38,865 nucleotides of DNA, from assembly GCA_023445445.1 (NCBI GenBank), contig JAEXLD010000033.1:1-38865 (forward strand), read 5' to 3'. This DNA comes from Bacillota bacterium. Its GTDB lineage: Bacteria > Bacillota > Clostridia > Clostridiales > Clostridiaceae. The first letter of the stretch is position 1. Each line of letters starts with the position of its first letter. The notes below the pieces were generated by a model. That model ran no database searches. It was not told the origin of the DNA and saw nothing but the letters and a program-made list of their open reading frames with translations. Positions 25,467 to 33,925 of this stretch are shown here, piece by piece. Made by a program: the position numbers and the translations under genes.

Positions 25467-27338
25467 TTACTTTTTATCCTGTGACTTAAAATAATCAATT
25501 ATACTATTTGCAGCCTTCTTGTCTATACTTTCAGTCTCTAATAATTCATTATATGTAGCTTTTCTTATATTTTCTACACTTCCAAATTTCATTAATAAAT
25601 TTCTTCTTCTTTTTTCCCCCACATTTGGTATATCCTCTAATATCGAATGTAAAGTCCTTTTATCTCTAAGGGTTCTATGATACGTAATTGCAAATCTATG
25701 AACCTCGTCTTGAATTCTTCTAATCATTTGCATTAAATTAGAATTTCTATTAATTATAAGTTCTTCATTATTATATATAATTCCTCTTGTTTGATGTTTA
25801 TCATCCTTAACTAAACCACAAACAGGAATACTTATATTAAGCTTATTTAAAACTTCAAGAGCTACATTAACTTGCCCCTTACCTCCATCCATCATTATTA
25901 AATCAGGAAAACTAGAAAACTTTCCATTTGAAAAAGAAAGCTGTCTCTCTTGAATTTTCTTTATCTCCTCAAGACCATGGTTAAATCTTCTCTCTAGTAT
26001 TTCTCTCATACTATCATAATCATTAGCACCTTTTACAGATTTTATCTTAAATCTTCTATAATCACTGTTCTTTGCTCTTCCTTCTTCAAAGACTACCATT
26101 GTTCCAACAGAATCTACTCCTTGGATATTAGAAATATCATAGGATTCAATTCTAAAAGGTGCTTCTTCTAAATCAAGTAAATCTCTTAATTCATCTAGAG
26201 TAATTCTATTTATTTCTTTTTCTTTAAAGAACTTATCTTTAAATTGCTCTAAGGTGATTTTAGCATTATTTTTCACCATTTCTAGCATATCTTTCTTCTG
26301 TCCCTTTTGTGGCACCTTTACCCAAGCCTTAGCACCTCTTTTAATAGTAAGAAAGTCTTCTATCAGCTCCGAATCTTCTATATCTGGCAAATATATAGTT
26401 TTAGGAATCTTTGCAGTACCACCATAAAATGAAGTAATAAAATCTTCTAAAATCTCACTAACTTTATCATCTCCAGTATTATTAAATATAAAATGCTCAC
26501 GTCCTGTTATTTTTCCATCTCTTGAGAAGAACACTTGAATACAACTATCCATTTCATCTTGATAAATATTTATAAAGTCTTCGTCCCCTTCCATGGTCTT
26601 AAATATCTTTTGCTTTTCAACTATTGCATCTATAGCAAGAATCTTATCTCTAATTTTAGCTGCTAATTCAAACTCCAAATTTTTAGAGGCTTCTTCCATT
26701 TCTGCTTTTAAAGAATTAACAATAGTCTTATCTTTACCATTAAGTATATCCATAATTTCATTGATCATATCAGCATATTCTTCTTTTTTTACATATCCAG
26801 CACAAGGTGCTACACATTTTTTAATATGGTAATTTAAACATGGTCTTACCTTCTCACCATTTTCCTTAATTAATAACTTACAAGTTCTTATTGGGAAAAT
26901 TTTATTAATTAAATTTATAGTTTCATAAACTGCAGTAGCATTAGTATAAGGTCCAAAATACTTTGCCCCATCCTTTGCATATTTTCTAGTTACAAATACC
27001 CTTGGAAAATCATCATTAGTTGTAATCTTTATAAAGGGATAAAATTTATCATCCTTTAAAGCTATATTATATCTTGGACTGTACTTTTTAATTAAATTAC
27101 ATTCTAGTATTAAGGCTTCCATTTCTGAATCTGTTACTATATATTCAAATTCTGAAATATTCTTAACCATTACCCTAACTTTCTCAGAATGGTTTTTTGA
27201 ATTTTGAAAATAGCTTCTTACCCTATTTTTTAATATCTTGGCTTTTCCTACATATATAATTTCTCCAAGAGAGTTTTTCATTATATAAACACCGGGTTTT
27301 TCCGGCAAATTTTTTAAATGATATTCAAAGTCAAACAT
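25467..27338 (-). CDS. uvrC: Excinuclease ABC subunit C
   Basis: This 623-residue nuclease makes both incisions in nucleotide excision repair, after UvrA and UvrB locate the lesion. The N-terminal GIY-YIG domain (PGVYIMKNSLGEIIYVGKAK near 14-33) makes the 3' cut. A UVR motif (EEASKNLEFELAAKIRD near 210-228) contacts UvrB. An RNase H-like domain (SYDISNIQG near 398 and MMDGGKGQVN near 480) makes the 5' cut. A C-terminal helix-hairpin-helix (LEDIPNVGEKRRRNLLMKFG near 570-590) binds DNA. AAGGAG lies before the ATG. uvrA is about 7 kb away in the same direction, and I see no LexA box directly upstream of uvrC. Confidence 0.97.
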   Translation of the reverse strand: MFDFEYHLKNLPEKPGVYIMKNSLGEIIYVGKAKILKNRVRSYFQNSKNHSEKVRVMVKNISEFEYIVTDSEMEALILECNLIKKYSPRYNIALKDDKFYPFIKITTNDDFPRVFVTRKYAKDGAKYFGPYTNATAVYETINLINKIFPIRTCKLLIKENGEKVRPCLNYHIKKCVAPCAGYVKKEEYADMINEIMDILNGKDKTIVNSLKAEMEEASKNLEFELAAKIRDKILAIDAIVEKQKIFKTMEGDEDFINIYQDEMDSCIQVFFSRDGKITGREHFIFNNTGDDKVSEILEDFITSFYGGTAKIPKTIYLPDIEDSELIEDFLTIKRGAKAWVKVPQKGQKKDMLEMVKNNAKITLEQFKDKFFKEKEINRITLDELRDLLDLEEAPFRIESYDISNIQGVDSVGTMVVFEEGRAKNSDYRRFKIKSVKGANDYDSMREILERRFNHGLEEIKKIQERQLSFSNGKFSSFPDLIMMDGGKGQVNVALEVLNKLNISIPVCGLVKDDKHQTRGIIYNNEELIINRNSNLMQMIRRIQDEVHRFAITYHRTLRDKRTLHSILEDIPNVGEKRRRNLLMKFGSVENIRKATYNELLETESIDKKAANSIIDYFKSQDKK

Positions 27339-27663
27339 TTATTATTCTCCTTAATTTTCACTATGTAATATAAATTTTATCACTAGTAAAAATATTTGCA
27401 ATTAACAATAGAGAAAAATGGGGAATAAATAGTATATTCGTTGCTCCGTCGTAAACTCCAAGTCGCCCTCATATACTATTTATTCCCCTCTATGCGGAAG
27501 GTAATAATTCCTCATTTCATTCGGAATTATGAAAAAAGATAAATGTCATATTCATTCGAAGGTGTAAATTTTACCGAACTAAATCGAAGATTTAGGGTAT
27601 CACTTAAAGTTATTGAAATGTTAAACTTTTTATACCTTCTTATATATACTTTAATTATTATTA
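27339..27663. other. 325-bp gene-free region with a long hairpin and further inverted repeats
   Basis: Besides the large-loop hairpin at 27420-27488, smaller inverted repeats lie at about 27502-27529 (ATAATTCC with GGAATTAT) and 27580-27594 (TAAATC with GATTTA). A 14-bp segment, 27597-27610, has its exact reverse complement at 28339-28352, on the other side of the epimerase gene. No ORF with a ribosome site is present. Confidence 0.6.
27420..27488 (-). terminator. Large-loop terminator-like hairpin downstream of the epimerase gene
   Basis: An 18-bp perfect stem (27420-27437 with 27471-27488) encloses a 33-nt loop. The loop is markedly more GC-rich than the surroundings and reads GAGGGCGACTTGGAGT and so on from the minus strand. 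The minus-strand stem is followed by ATTTTTCTC, consistent with termination, but the stem and loop are far larger than those of the other terminators here. It lies 176 bp past the epimerase stop and 82 bp before uvrC. Confidence 0.65.
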
Positions 27664-28212
27664 TTAAAATGGTGAGCTAAATTCTTCAAATTTTGGCCAA
27701 TTCTCATCTTCTTTTTCTACTTCAATATTGTTATAATCAAAGTCCCAAGGAATACCTAATGAATTCCAGTGTATCCCCCCTCGTAATTCTTTAACAAATG
27801 GTTTTGTTACTTTATAATAAACTAATGCATGTTTATCACCTTTGATATAATATCCATGAGCACATCCTGAAGGAATATATATTAAATTTTTATTATCTTC
27901 ATTTAAATCTAATACTGTATATTTACCAAAGGTTTTAGATTCCTTTCTTAAATCTATTACTACATCTTGAATTTCTCCTATTATGCAAGTTACAAGCTTA
28001 TCATGTTCTTCAGGTGGCAATTGAAAATGAATTCCTCTTACTACCCCCGGCTTTGCAATAGCATAATATTCCTCTTTAAATTCTGTGCTTAATCCATATA
28101 TATTAAATTGAACATCATTAAAAACCTTAATTAAATCACAAGTACTCTCCATAAGTACAGTTGGAGTTATTAAGTAACATCCTTCCACTTCTAATTTTTT
28201 TACTCTAAACAT
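27664..28212 (-). CDS. dTDP-4-dehydrorhamnose 3,5-epimerase-like protein
   Basis: A 182-residue cupin of the RmlC (RfbC) family, which epimerises dTDP-4-keto-6-deoxyglucose on the way to rhamnose or related sugars. The core motif GVVRGIHFQLPP places the catalytic His at 62, with DLRKESKTFGKY at 87-98, PSGCAHGYY with His119 at 114-122, and Tyr132 or Tyr133 as the probable second catalytic residue. The ribosome site is GGGAG. rmlA, rmlB and rmlD are not in the window, so it is an orphan and its sugar product is uncertain. It is bracketed by two unusual long hairpins and separates pbpA from uvrC, which suggests insertion. Confidence 0.85.
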   Translation of the reverse strand: MFRVKKLEVEGCYLITPTVLMESTCDLIKVFNDVQFNIYGLSTEFKEEYYAIAKPGVVRGIHFQLPPEEHDKLVTCIIGEIQDVVIDLRKESKTFGKYTVLDLNEDNKNLIYIPSGCAHGYYIKGDKHALVYYKVTKPFVKELRGGIHWNSLGIPWDFDYNNIEVEKEDENWPKFEEFSSPF

Positions 28213-28301
28213 AATTAATCTCCCTTTATCTTAAAAGTTATAAAATAATAGTCATATTTTAATATATGAATTAATATTTAAAGAGTGAATGTCGAAATAA
28301 A

Positions 28302-28373
28302 AAGGAAATAGATGTTATTTTCCTTGATACAACCATTCACTTTAAGTGATACTTATATAACATCCATTTCCTT
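28302..28373 (-). terminator. Large-loop terminator-like hairpin downstream of pbpA
   Basis: A 16-bp stem pairs 28302-28317 with 28358-28373 around a 40-nt loop. Its one imperfect pair is a G-U wobble on the minus-strand RNA but an A-C mismatch on the plus strand. The minus-strand stem runs into TTTTTATTT. A shorter alternative hairpin, 28302-28308 with 28319-28325, uses the same 3' arm and excludes the long one. It lies 88 bp past the pbpA stop. Confidence 0.6.
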
Positions 28374-28460
28374 CTATATTAAATATGATAATTCCTAATT
28401 TTATTATGAATTAATAAATACCTATATACTAAACCTCTAAAACTGTAGTATTTAAATTTA

Positions 28461-29927
28461 TTATTGTCCTAATACAGCAGTTCTTACTACTTTAGAAGCT
28501 ATATTAGCAGCTGAACCTGCTCCATTTTCTCCTTCTTCAACTATTACTGCTACTGCAATTTCTGGATTATCTAAAGGTGCCACTGATATAAACCAACCAT
28601 GAGGTATTCCTTCTGTTCCGTCTTCTTTCATATAATCTGCTGTACCTGTTTTTCCACCAGCATTAGTTCCTTCAAAAGCTGGCCATCTATAAATATTATT
28701 AGAAACTAAATATCCCATATATTCCTTTATAGTACTTGCAACATCTGATGATATTACATCTTCCTTTAAAGCCTTATTAGATATTTCCTTTACAGTATTT
28801 CCATCTTTATCAACGATTTTATTTACTAACTTAGGTTGCATTAAAACTCCATCATTTGCAACGGTTCCAGCAACTATAGCCATTTGTATAGGTGTAGATA
28901 ATACACTTCCTTGACCTATTCCACTTTGCGCTATATTTCCCATTTCTTCTTCCTTTAAAGTAGGAAAATTGCTTTGTGGTATAGATAATCCAACTCCATT
29001 AATTCTTGAATTAAAACCAAATCTCTCTGCTACTTCTCTAAGCTTAGCATTACCCATATCCATAGCTAAAGTACCAAAAACAAAGTTACTTGAAACTCTA
29101 TATGCCATTTGTAAACTTAAGTCTCCATGAACTTGATTCATATAATTACTTAAAGATGTTCCATCTGGAAAAACTATCTTTCCAGTATCATGAAAAGTTT
29201 CATTAACCACATCTGGATTGTTTTCTAAAGCTGCTGCTAAAGTTACTGTCTTAAATACAGATCCTGGAGGATACATTCCATCTATAGCTCTATTTAATAA
29301 CTTGCTTTCTTCATCTACTCCTGAATTTGCATCCTCTATAACTTGTTCTAAATTATTAGGATCATATGTTGGCTTAGATACCATTGCAAGTATTTCACCT
29401 GTTTTAGGATTTATAGCTACAACTGAGCCCTTTAAGTCTCCCATTGCATCATAAGCAGCCTTTTGTATATTATAATCTAAAGTTGTTACAATACCATTAC
29501 CAACCTTTTCTTCATCTCTGTTTTGTAAGGCACTTTTCAGATTAAAATTCTTAATAAAATTTCTTATTCCATTAGAAAATCCATTATACCTAGATAACTC
29601 ATTATCAAATTCTTCTTCTAAGCCTGTAATCCCAAATCTTTCATCTATGTATCCCAAAGCATGAACGTATAAATCTCCATTAATATATTCTCTGCTCTGA
29701 TTAAATTTATCTATTCTTATGCTATTAGTTAATGGCTCTCCATTTCTATCATAAATTGTTCCTCTTAAAACTTCATTCCTTTTTGCCCAAAGTCTTTTAT
29801 TACCTGAATCACTTGCAATATCTGGCCCCTTAAAAACTTGGAAATAGGCTATATATGATATCAAGGCTATAAAACAAAAAAGAAATATAACCATAATATT
29901 TCTTACACTTTTAGATAATTCGTTCAT
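28461..29927 (-). CDS. Class B penicillin-binding protein (peptidoglycan transpeptidase)
   Basis: About 488 residues: a short cytoplasmic start, one membrane anchor (about residues 18-36 in the longer frame), a small dimerisation region and a transpeptidase domain. Numbering from the ATG at 29945, the active-site tetrad is PGSVFK with Ser229 and Lys232, then SSN at 285-287 and KTG at 432-434. It cross-links peptidoglycan and is a beta-lactam target. The ATG at 29927 is preferred, since AAGGAGGA lies 5 nt before it and that ribosome site is inside the longer frame. It normally follows FHA-ftsW in clostridia as the division/elongation SEDS-PBP pair. Here a chemoreceptor gene separates it from ftsW. 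Confidence 0.93.
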   Translation of the reverse strand: MNELSKSVRNIMVIFLFCFIALISYIAYFQVFKGPDIASDSGNKRLWAKRNEVLRGTIYDRNGEPLTNSIRIDKFNQSREYINGDLYVHALGYIDERFGITGLEEEFDNELSRYNGFSNGIRNFIKNFNLKSALQNRDEEKVGNGIVTTLDYNIQKAAYDAMGDLKGSVVAINPKTGEILAMVSKPTYDPNNLEQVIEDANSGVDEESKLLNRAIDGMYPPGSVFKTVTLAAALENNPDVVNETFHDTGKIVFPDGTSLSNYMNQVHGDLSLQMAYRVSSNFVFGTLAMDMGNAKLREVAERFGFNSRINGVGLSIPQSNFPTLKEEEMGNIAQSGIGQGSVLSTPIQMAIVAGTVANDGVLMQPKLVNKIVDKDGNTVKEISNKALKEDVISSDVASTIKEYMGYLVSNNIYRWPAFEGTNAGGKTGTADYMKEDGTEGIPHGWFISVAPLDNPEIAVAVIVEEGENGAGSAANIASKVVRTAVLGQ

Positions 29928-29966
29928 AAAATCCTCCTTGCTCATAAAAGCTTCATAAAATAATAT

Positions 29967-30002
29967 AAAAAGAGTATTGATTTTATCTTCAATACTCTTT
30001 TT
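29967..30002 (-). terminator. Terminator after the chemoreceptor gene
   Basis: A perfect 14-bp stem (29967-29980 with 29989-30002) encloses an 8-nt loop, with a T-rich minus-strand tail. It ends only 39 bp before the pbpA start at 29927. Confidence 0.85.
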
Positions 30003-30004
30003 AT

Positions 30005-30010
30005 ATTATA
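30005..30010 (-). promoter_or_regulatory. -10 element of a possible pbpA promoter overlapping the terminator
   Basis: A perfect TATAAT on the minus strand would start transcription near 29998, within the first arm of hairpin 29967-30002. RNA from this start could not form the full terminator. The -35 is weak. Confidence 0.35.
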
Positions 30011-30025
30011 CACTATAATTATTAC

Positions 30026-32026
30026 CTATACCTTAAATTCTCTAATATTTTCTTTCATCTTTTCTGTTAGAGTTCTAAGATCAAAAGTCATATTTTTAAT
30101 TCTCTCTATAGATCTTAATTCTTCTTCTTTTAATGCAGTTATCTCCTCTGTGGATGCAGCAACTTCCTCCATTGCCGCAGCACTACTCTCTACTACTATT
30201 GATATCTCATCTTTTTTAGAATTAACTACTTCATTTGAAGTTACAATAGAATCTATAGCATCCTTCATTATATTAATTTTATCCATAATTATATTCAATG
30301 AATTCACTGTATTTTTAACACTATTACTTTCTTTTATTGATACATTTTTAGTTTCATTTAATATTCCTTCTGTTTTCTTTATCTTATCATTGATATCTTT
30401 TGTTGTACCTTTTATCAATTCTGTGGCTTCCTTTGAGTTTTCTGCTAGCTTATTTATTTCTTTAGCTACTACTGCAAATCCCTTTCCAAATTCCCCAGCA
30501 TGAGCTGCTTCTATAGATGCATTTATAGATATTAAATTAATACTATTTGTAATATCATCTATTATATTTATAAATTCATTAATTTTATTAGTACTAGTTG
30601 ATATATCTAAAATATCTTTTGATAAATCTTCCATAGAATTTTGTAAATCAATATTATCATCTAATAACTTCTTCATATCATCATTATTTTTTCCTGCGTT
30701 ATCCCTAAGGACTCCATATAACCCTCTTAGTATTTTTATAGATTCTCCCACCGCTTTAATAGATTCACCTAAAACACTTATATTATTAGAAATGTCAACC
30801 ATACTCTCTGCTTGTTGTTGTGTAACTGATGATATATTCTCTATTGATAGAGTTACTTGCTTTGATGACTCATATATACTACTTGTTGATTCATCTATAG
30901 TAATACTATTATCATTTAAACTTTCTGAAAGAGAAATACTCTCCTTAAATGAATTTCTTAATATTTCAAAGGAATTATTTAATTCAACTAATGCATCTCC
31001 CAATTCATTATTTAATTTAATATTTGATTTATATGTAAAATCTCTTTCTCCCATAGATTTACTCATATTTTTTATATCAAGTATTGCACTTAAATATTTT
31101 TTTATTATAATATATGCCCCATATCCTACTACTAAAGCTATTGAAATAGTTATAAGTAAATTAAATATTATGCTTTTTATAATTTCAGAGTTTAAATCTC
31201 CTTTATCATATATTGCTACTACCTTAAAATTATTGGCAAACTTATGATATGTAATTAATTTTTTATCTTTTCCTATATTAACTTCTCCGTTGCCTTCTTC
31301 TTCACTTATAATTCCATTTAAATTTTCGTTAATTTTAGTATTTATTTTATCAGCATTATTACTTGACATTATTGTTCCAAAACTATCAGTTAAATCTAAC
31401 TCTATTCCAGGAATTTTAGCTGCATCTATTTTCTTTTGGAAAAAGTCCATAGATAATTGCATATATGATTCTGTTCCATTATTTGATGACTTTATTACAA
31501 TATGGCTTCCTCCACCAGCATTTACAACGTTTGACCAGAAAACCCCTTCTTCTATCCCCTCTGAAAATGTTAAATTATCAATATATGCCTTACTTAAAGA
31601 TCCAGAATATGATACAAATTGGTTATTTTTCCCTTTATATGCTACTGAAGTAACATAAGTATTACTCTTTGCAAGGGAATAAACAAAGTTATTTGCCCTC
31701 TCCTTATCACTTATAGCAACTTCTACTGATGTTATTAACTGTTCTAATTCTACTATACCCTCTTCAGTAAAACTTGTCCCAAAATCCCTAGTTTGTTGTA
31801 AAAATGCATTTACTCTAGTCGTCTCATTTTTATATGATATATACGAAGAATATGTTGCTAAAGATAAACTTGTAATTAAAATAATTGCTGTAATAAATAT
31901 AAGTATCTTTTGAGTAATTGTGATTCTTCTAATTCCCATTTCTTTAAACTTCTTTTTACTAACTTTTTTATTAGTTTTTTTATTAGTTTTATTATTAATT
32001 CTTTTATTAGTATTTTTTTTAATCAA
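30026..32026 (-). CDS. Methyl-accepting chemotaxis protein
   Basis: A 666-residue transmembrane chemoreceptor. A highly basic, Lys/Asn-rich N-terminus (residues 2-29) precedes the first membrane segment at about 41-62. An extracellular sensing region of about 220 residues (probably Cache-like) follows, then a second membrane segment near 282-305, a HAMP linker, and a long cytoplasmic coiled coil. The conserved hairpin tip is ISINASIEAAHAGEFGKGFA near 502-521. It would signal through CheW and CheA. TTG at 32026 is the start, with GGAGGGGG 5 nt upstream. It is bracketed by terminators on both sides and sits between ftsW and pbpA, so it looks like an inserted unit. Ligand unknown. Confidence 0.93.
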   Translation of the reverse strand: MIKKNTNKRINNKTNKKTNKKVSKKKFKEMGIRRITITQKILIFITAIILITSLSLATYSSYISYKNETTRVNAFLQQTRDFGTSFTEEGIVELEQLITSVEVAISDKERANNFVYSLAKSNTYVTSVAYKGKNNQFVSYSGSLSKAYIDNLTFSEGIEEGVFWSNVVNAGGGSHIVIKSSNNGTESYMQLSMDFFQKKIDAAKIPGIELDLTDSFGTIMSSNNADKINTKINENLNGIISEEEGNGEVNIGKDKKLITYHKFANNFKVVAIYDKGDLNSEIIKSIIFNLLITISIALVVGYGAYIIIKKYLSAILDIKNMSKSMGERDFTYKSNIKLNNELGDALVELNNSFEILRNSFKESISLSESLNDNSITIDESTSSIYESSKQVTLSIENISSVTQQQAESMVDISNNISVLGESIKAVGESIKILRGLYGVLRDNAGKNNDDMKKLLDDNIDLQNSMEDLSKDILDISTSTNKINEFINIIDDITNSINLISINASIEAAHAGEFGKGFAVVAKEINKLAENSKEATELIKGTTKDINDKIKKTEGILNETKNVSIKESNSVKNTVNSLNIIMDKINIMKDAIDSIVTSNEVVNSKKDEISIVVESSAAAMEEVAASTEEITALKEEELRSIERIKNMTFDLRTLTEKMKENIREFKV

Positions 32027-32075
32027 GACTTCCCCCTCCTATAAATAATCTAACCCCTTTAAAGCAAAAAATAAA

Positions 32076-32101
32076 AGAAAAAGCAAATAATTACTTTTTC
32101 T
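32076..32101 (-). terminator. Terminator after ftsW
   Basis: AGAAAAAG (32076-32083) pairs with CTTTTTCT (32094-32101). The minus-strand tail contains TTTTATTTTTT. The stem is AT-rich and therefore weaker than others in the window. It separates ftsW from the chemoreceptor gene. Confidence 0.65.
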
Positions 32102-32150
32102 TCTATTATATAACAACGAATTTCAAATTTATACATTTTATATAATCATT

Positions 32151-33386
32151 TTAGTATTCTTCCGAAATTTTTTGTAAAATCCCCAAAGCGAAGAACATAG
32201 TTAGCATTGAACTTCCACCATAACTTATAAGAGGTAAAGTTATTCCTGTTAATGGTATTACTGTGAAAATTCCTCCTACTATAACTAAAGTTTGACAAGC
32301 TATCATAGTACTAAATCCTACAGCAGTCAAAAGACAAAACCTATCTTTAGTTAAAAAAGCTATTCTTATACCTCTATAGAATAATAAGAAGTATATTATC
32401 ATTAATCCTACTGCAAATATCATTCCAAATTCTTCACAAATAACTGCAAAAATAAAGTCGCTTTCACTAGCAAATATTAAATCTGGATATCCATTTCCAA
32501 GTCCTACACCAAATAATCCACCTGAAGCTATAGCATATAATCCTTGAACTATTTGATAACCTTCATTATTAGCATATTTCCATGGATCAAGCCATATTTT
32601 AACTCTCCTTTGTACGTGTCCAAAAACTCCATAAGCTCCTAAGGCTCCTATTGCAGAAAGACCTAAACATGTAAAAACATATTTTTTCTTTGAAGTTGCT
32701 ATGTATAGCATAGTTACAGATATACCAAAAAATATTAAAGCTGATCCTAAATCTGTTTGAAGTACCATACATACTAATGAAAACATCACTACTAATGCTG
32801 GTTCAATTAGTTGCTTAAAATCTTCTTTAATTTTATTTTTACTCTCATAATTCATAAGTGATGCTGCTAAATATAGAACTAAAGTTATTTTCCCAAATTC
32901 AGATGGCTGAAAGCTAGCTGGCCCTATATAAACCCAGTTCATAGCTCCATTCACAGAGCTACCCATTACAAGATTATAAATTAATGCCATAGGCATAAAT
33001 ATCAATGTAATAATCATATATATTTTCTTATACTTAGCGAAACTCTTTAAATTCGGTAAAGCTATTACTATAGCCATATATCCAATTATTCCTAGTATAG
33101 TCCATATTAGTTGTTTTATAGCTAAACTAGCATCTATCCTGTAAAGAACTGCAATTCCTACAACAGCTAATATACTTGAGAAGATAAACATAAATTTATC
33201 TCCATCAGGATAATATTTTCTTAAGATAAAATGTGCTAAACCTATAATGAAACACAATATAACTCCAATAATCAATGCTTTTGTATCAAATGGCTTTTGT
33301 AATAAAGCTAGGTTTGTGAATATAAGTAAGCATAATAAATAAATTAATTTAAGAACTCTTTTTTCTAACTTTAATGCTTCATTCAT
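32151..33386 (-). CDS. FtsW/RodA/SpoVE family peptidoglycan glycosyltransferase (SEDS protein)
   Basis: A 411-residue membrane protein with about ten hydrophobic segments. It polymerises lipid II into glycan strands at the membrane. The family signature is near the C-terminal third, in a form of the usual PEAHTDFIFA motif (ASESDFIFAVICEEFG, about residues 304-319). The closing GITLPLISYGGSSM near 380-393 is diagnostic. Whether it serves division (FtsW) or elongation (RodA) is not decidable from sequence alone. GGTGAG lies just before the ATG. It starts 10 bp after the FHA gene stop and so forms an operon with it. Its usual partner PBP lies beyond the inserted chemoreceptor gene. Confidence 0.95.
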   Translation of the reverse strand: MNEALKLEKRVLKLIYLLCLLIFTNLALLQKPFDTKALIIGVILCFIIGLAHFILRKYYPDGDKFMFIFSSILAVVGIAVLYRIDASLAIKQLIWTILGIIGYMAIVIALPNLKSFAKYKKIYMIITLIFMPMALIYNLVMGSSVNGAMNWVYIGPASFQPSEFGKITLVLYLAASLMNYESKNKIKEDFKQLIEPALVVMFSLVCMVLQTDLGSALIFFGISVTMLYIATSKKKYVFTCLGLSAIGALGAYGVFGHVQRRVKIWLDPWKYANNEGYQIVQGLYAIASGGLFGVGLGNGYPDLIFASESDFIFAVICEEFGMIFAVGLMIIYFLLFYRGIRIAFLTKDRFCLLTAVGFSTMIACQTLVIVGGIFTVIPLTGITLPLISYGGSSMLTMFFALGILQKISEEY

Positions 33387-33396
33387 ATACTCACCT

Positions 33397-33849
33397 CTAA
33401 TTTTTTTCTGCTCTTATAACCTTAAAAGTGGCACTACCTATCCTAATTTTATCATTAGGCCTTAATTTAGCATATTCATTAACCTTTTCATCATTAATGA
33501 ATACACCATTAGTACTATTTAAGTCCTCTATTAAAATTTCATTATTTTTTACTACTATTTTAGCATGATTACCAGATGCATATTGATCTGTTAATCTTAT
33601 TGTATTACCATCTTTTCTTCCTATGGTTATTATTCCGTTTAGCAATAGAATAGATCCTTCCTCTAAGTTTGAGTTTTCCCCTACACTTAGCACTTCTATT
33701 CCAAAATTCTTTATAGCAGAAGGTTTTCTTCTTCTTCCTCCACCCTTTACGTCCTTGTACATTATTTTTAGTGCATAATAAATAATAAAATAAAGTACTA
33801 TTATAAAAGCTACACCAAAAACAATAGTCATTAGCCTTGAAAAACCCAT
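33397..33849 (-). CDS. Membrane-anchored FHA-domain protein
   Basis: A 150-residue protein with one N-terminal membrane segment (about 8-28), a basic linker, and a forkhead-associated domain (about 70-145). The domain has GRKDGNTIRL with the phosphothreonine-binding Arg, SGNHAKI and the hallmark NSTNGVFIN. FHA domains read phosphothreonine, so a Ser/Thr kinase elsewhere is expected to regulate it. In clostridia and actinobacteria such proteins sit next to ftsW and a PBP and are thought to link cell-wall synthesis to kinase signalling. That role is inferred from context. It overlaps nothing and starts 76 bp after the uvrA stop, with no terminator seen between. Confidence 0.92.
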   Translation of the reverse strand: MGFSRLMTIVFGVAFIIVLYFIIYYALKIMYKDVKGGGRRRKPSAIKNFGIEVLSVGENSNLEEGSILLLNGIITIGRKDGNTIRLTDQYASGNHAKIVVKNNEILIEDLNSTNGVFINDEKVNEYAKLRPNDKIRIGSATFKVIRAEKN

Positions 33850-33925
33850 AGTTTCACCTCAAAATTAGTATTATATTACCATTATATATTAAATCTTATA
33901 TATAAAAATAACAAGTATTCTTCCA

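Noticed and set aside
30150..31658. Several plus-strand open frames opposite the chemoreceptor gene
   Set aside because: They are antisense to a clear gene, lack ribosome sites and have no recognisable motifs.
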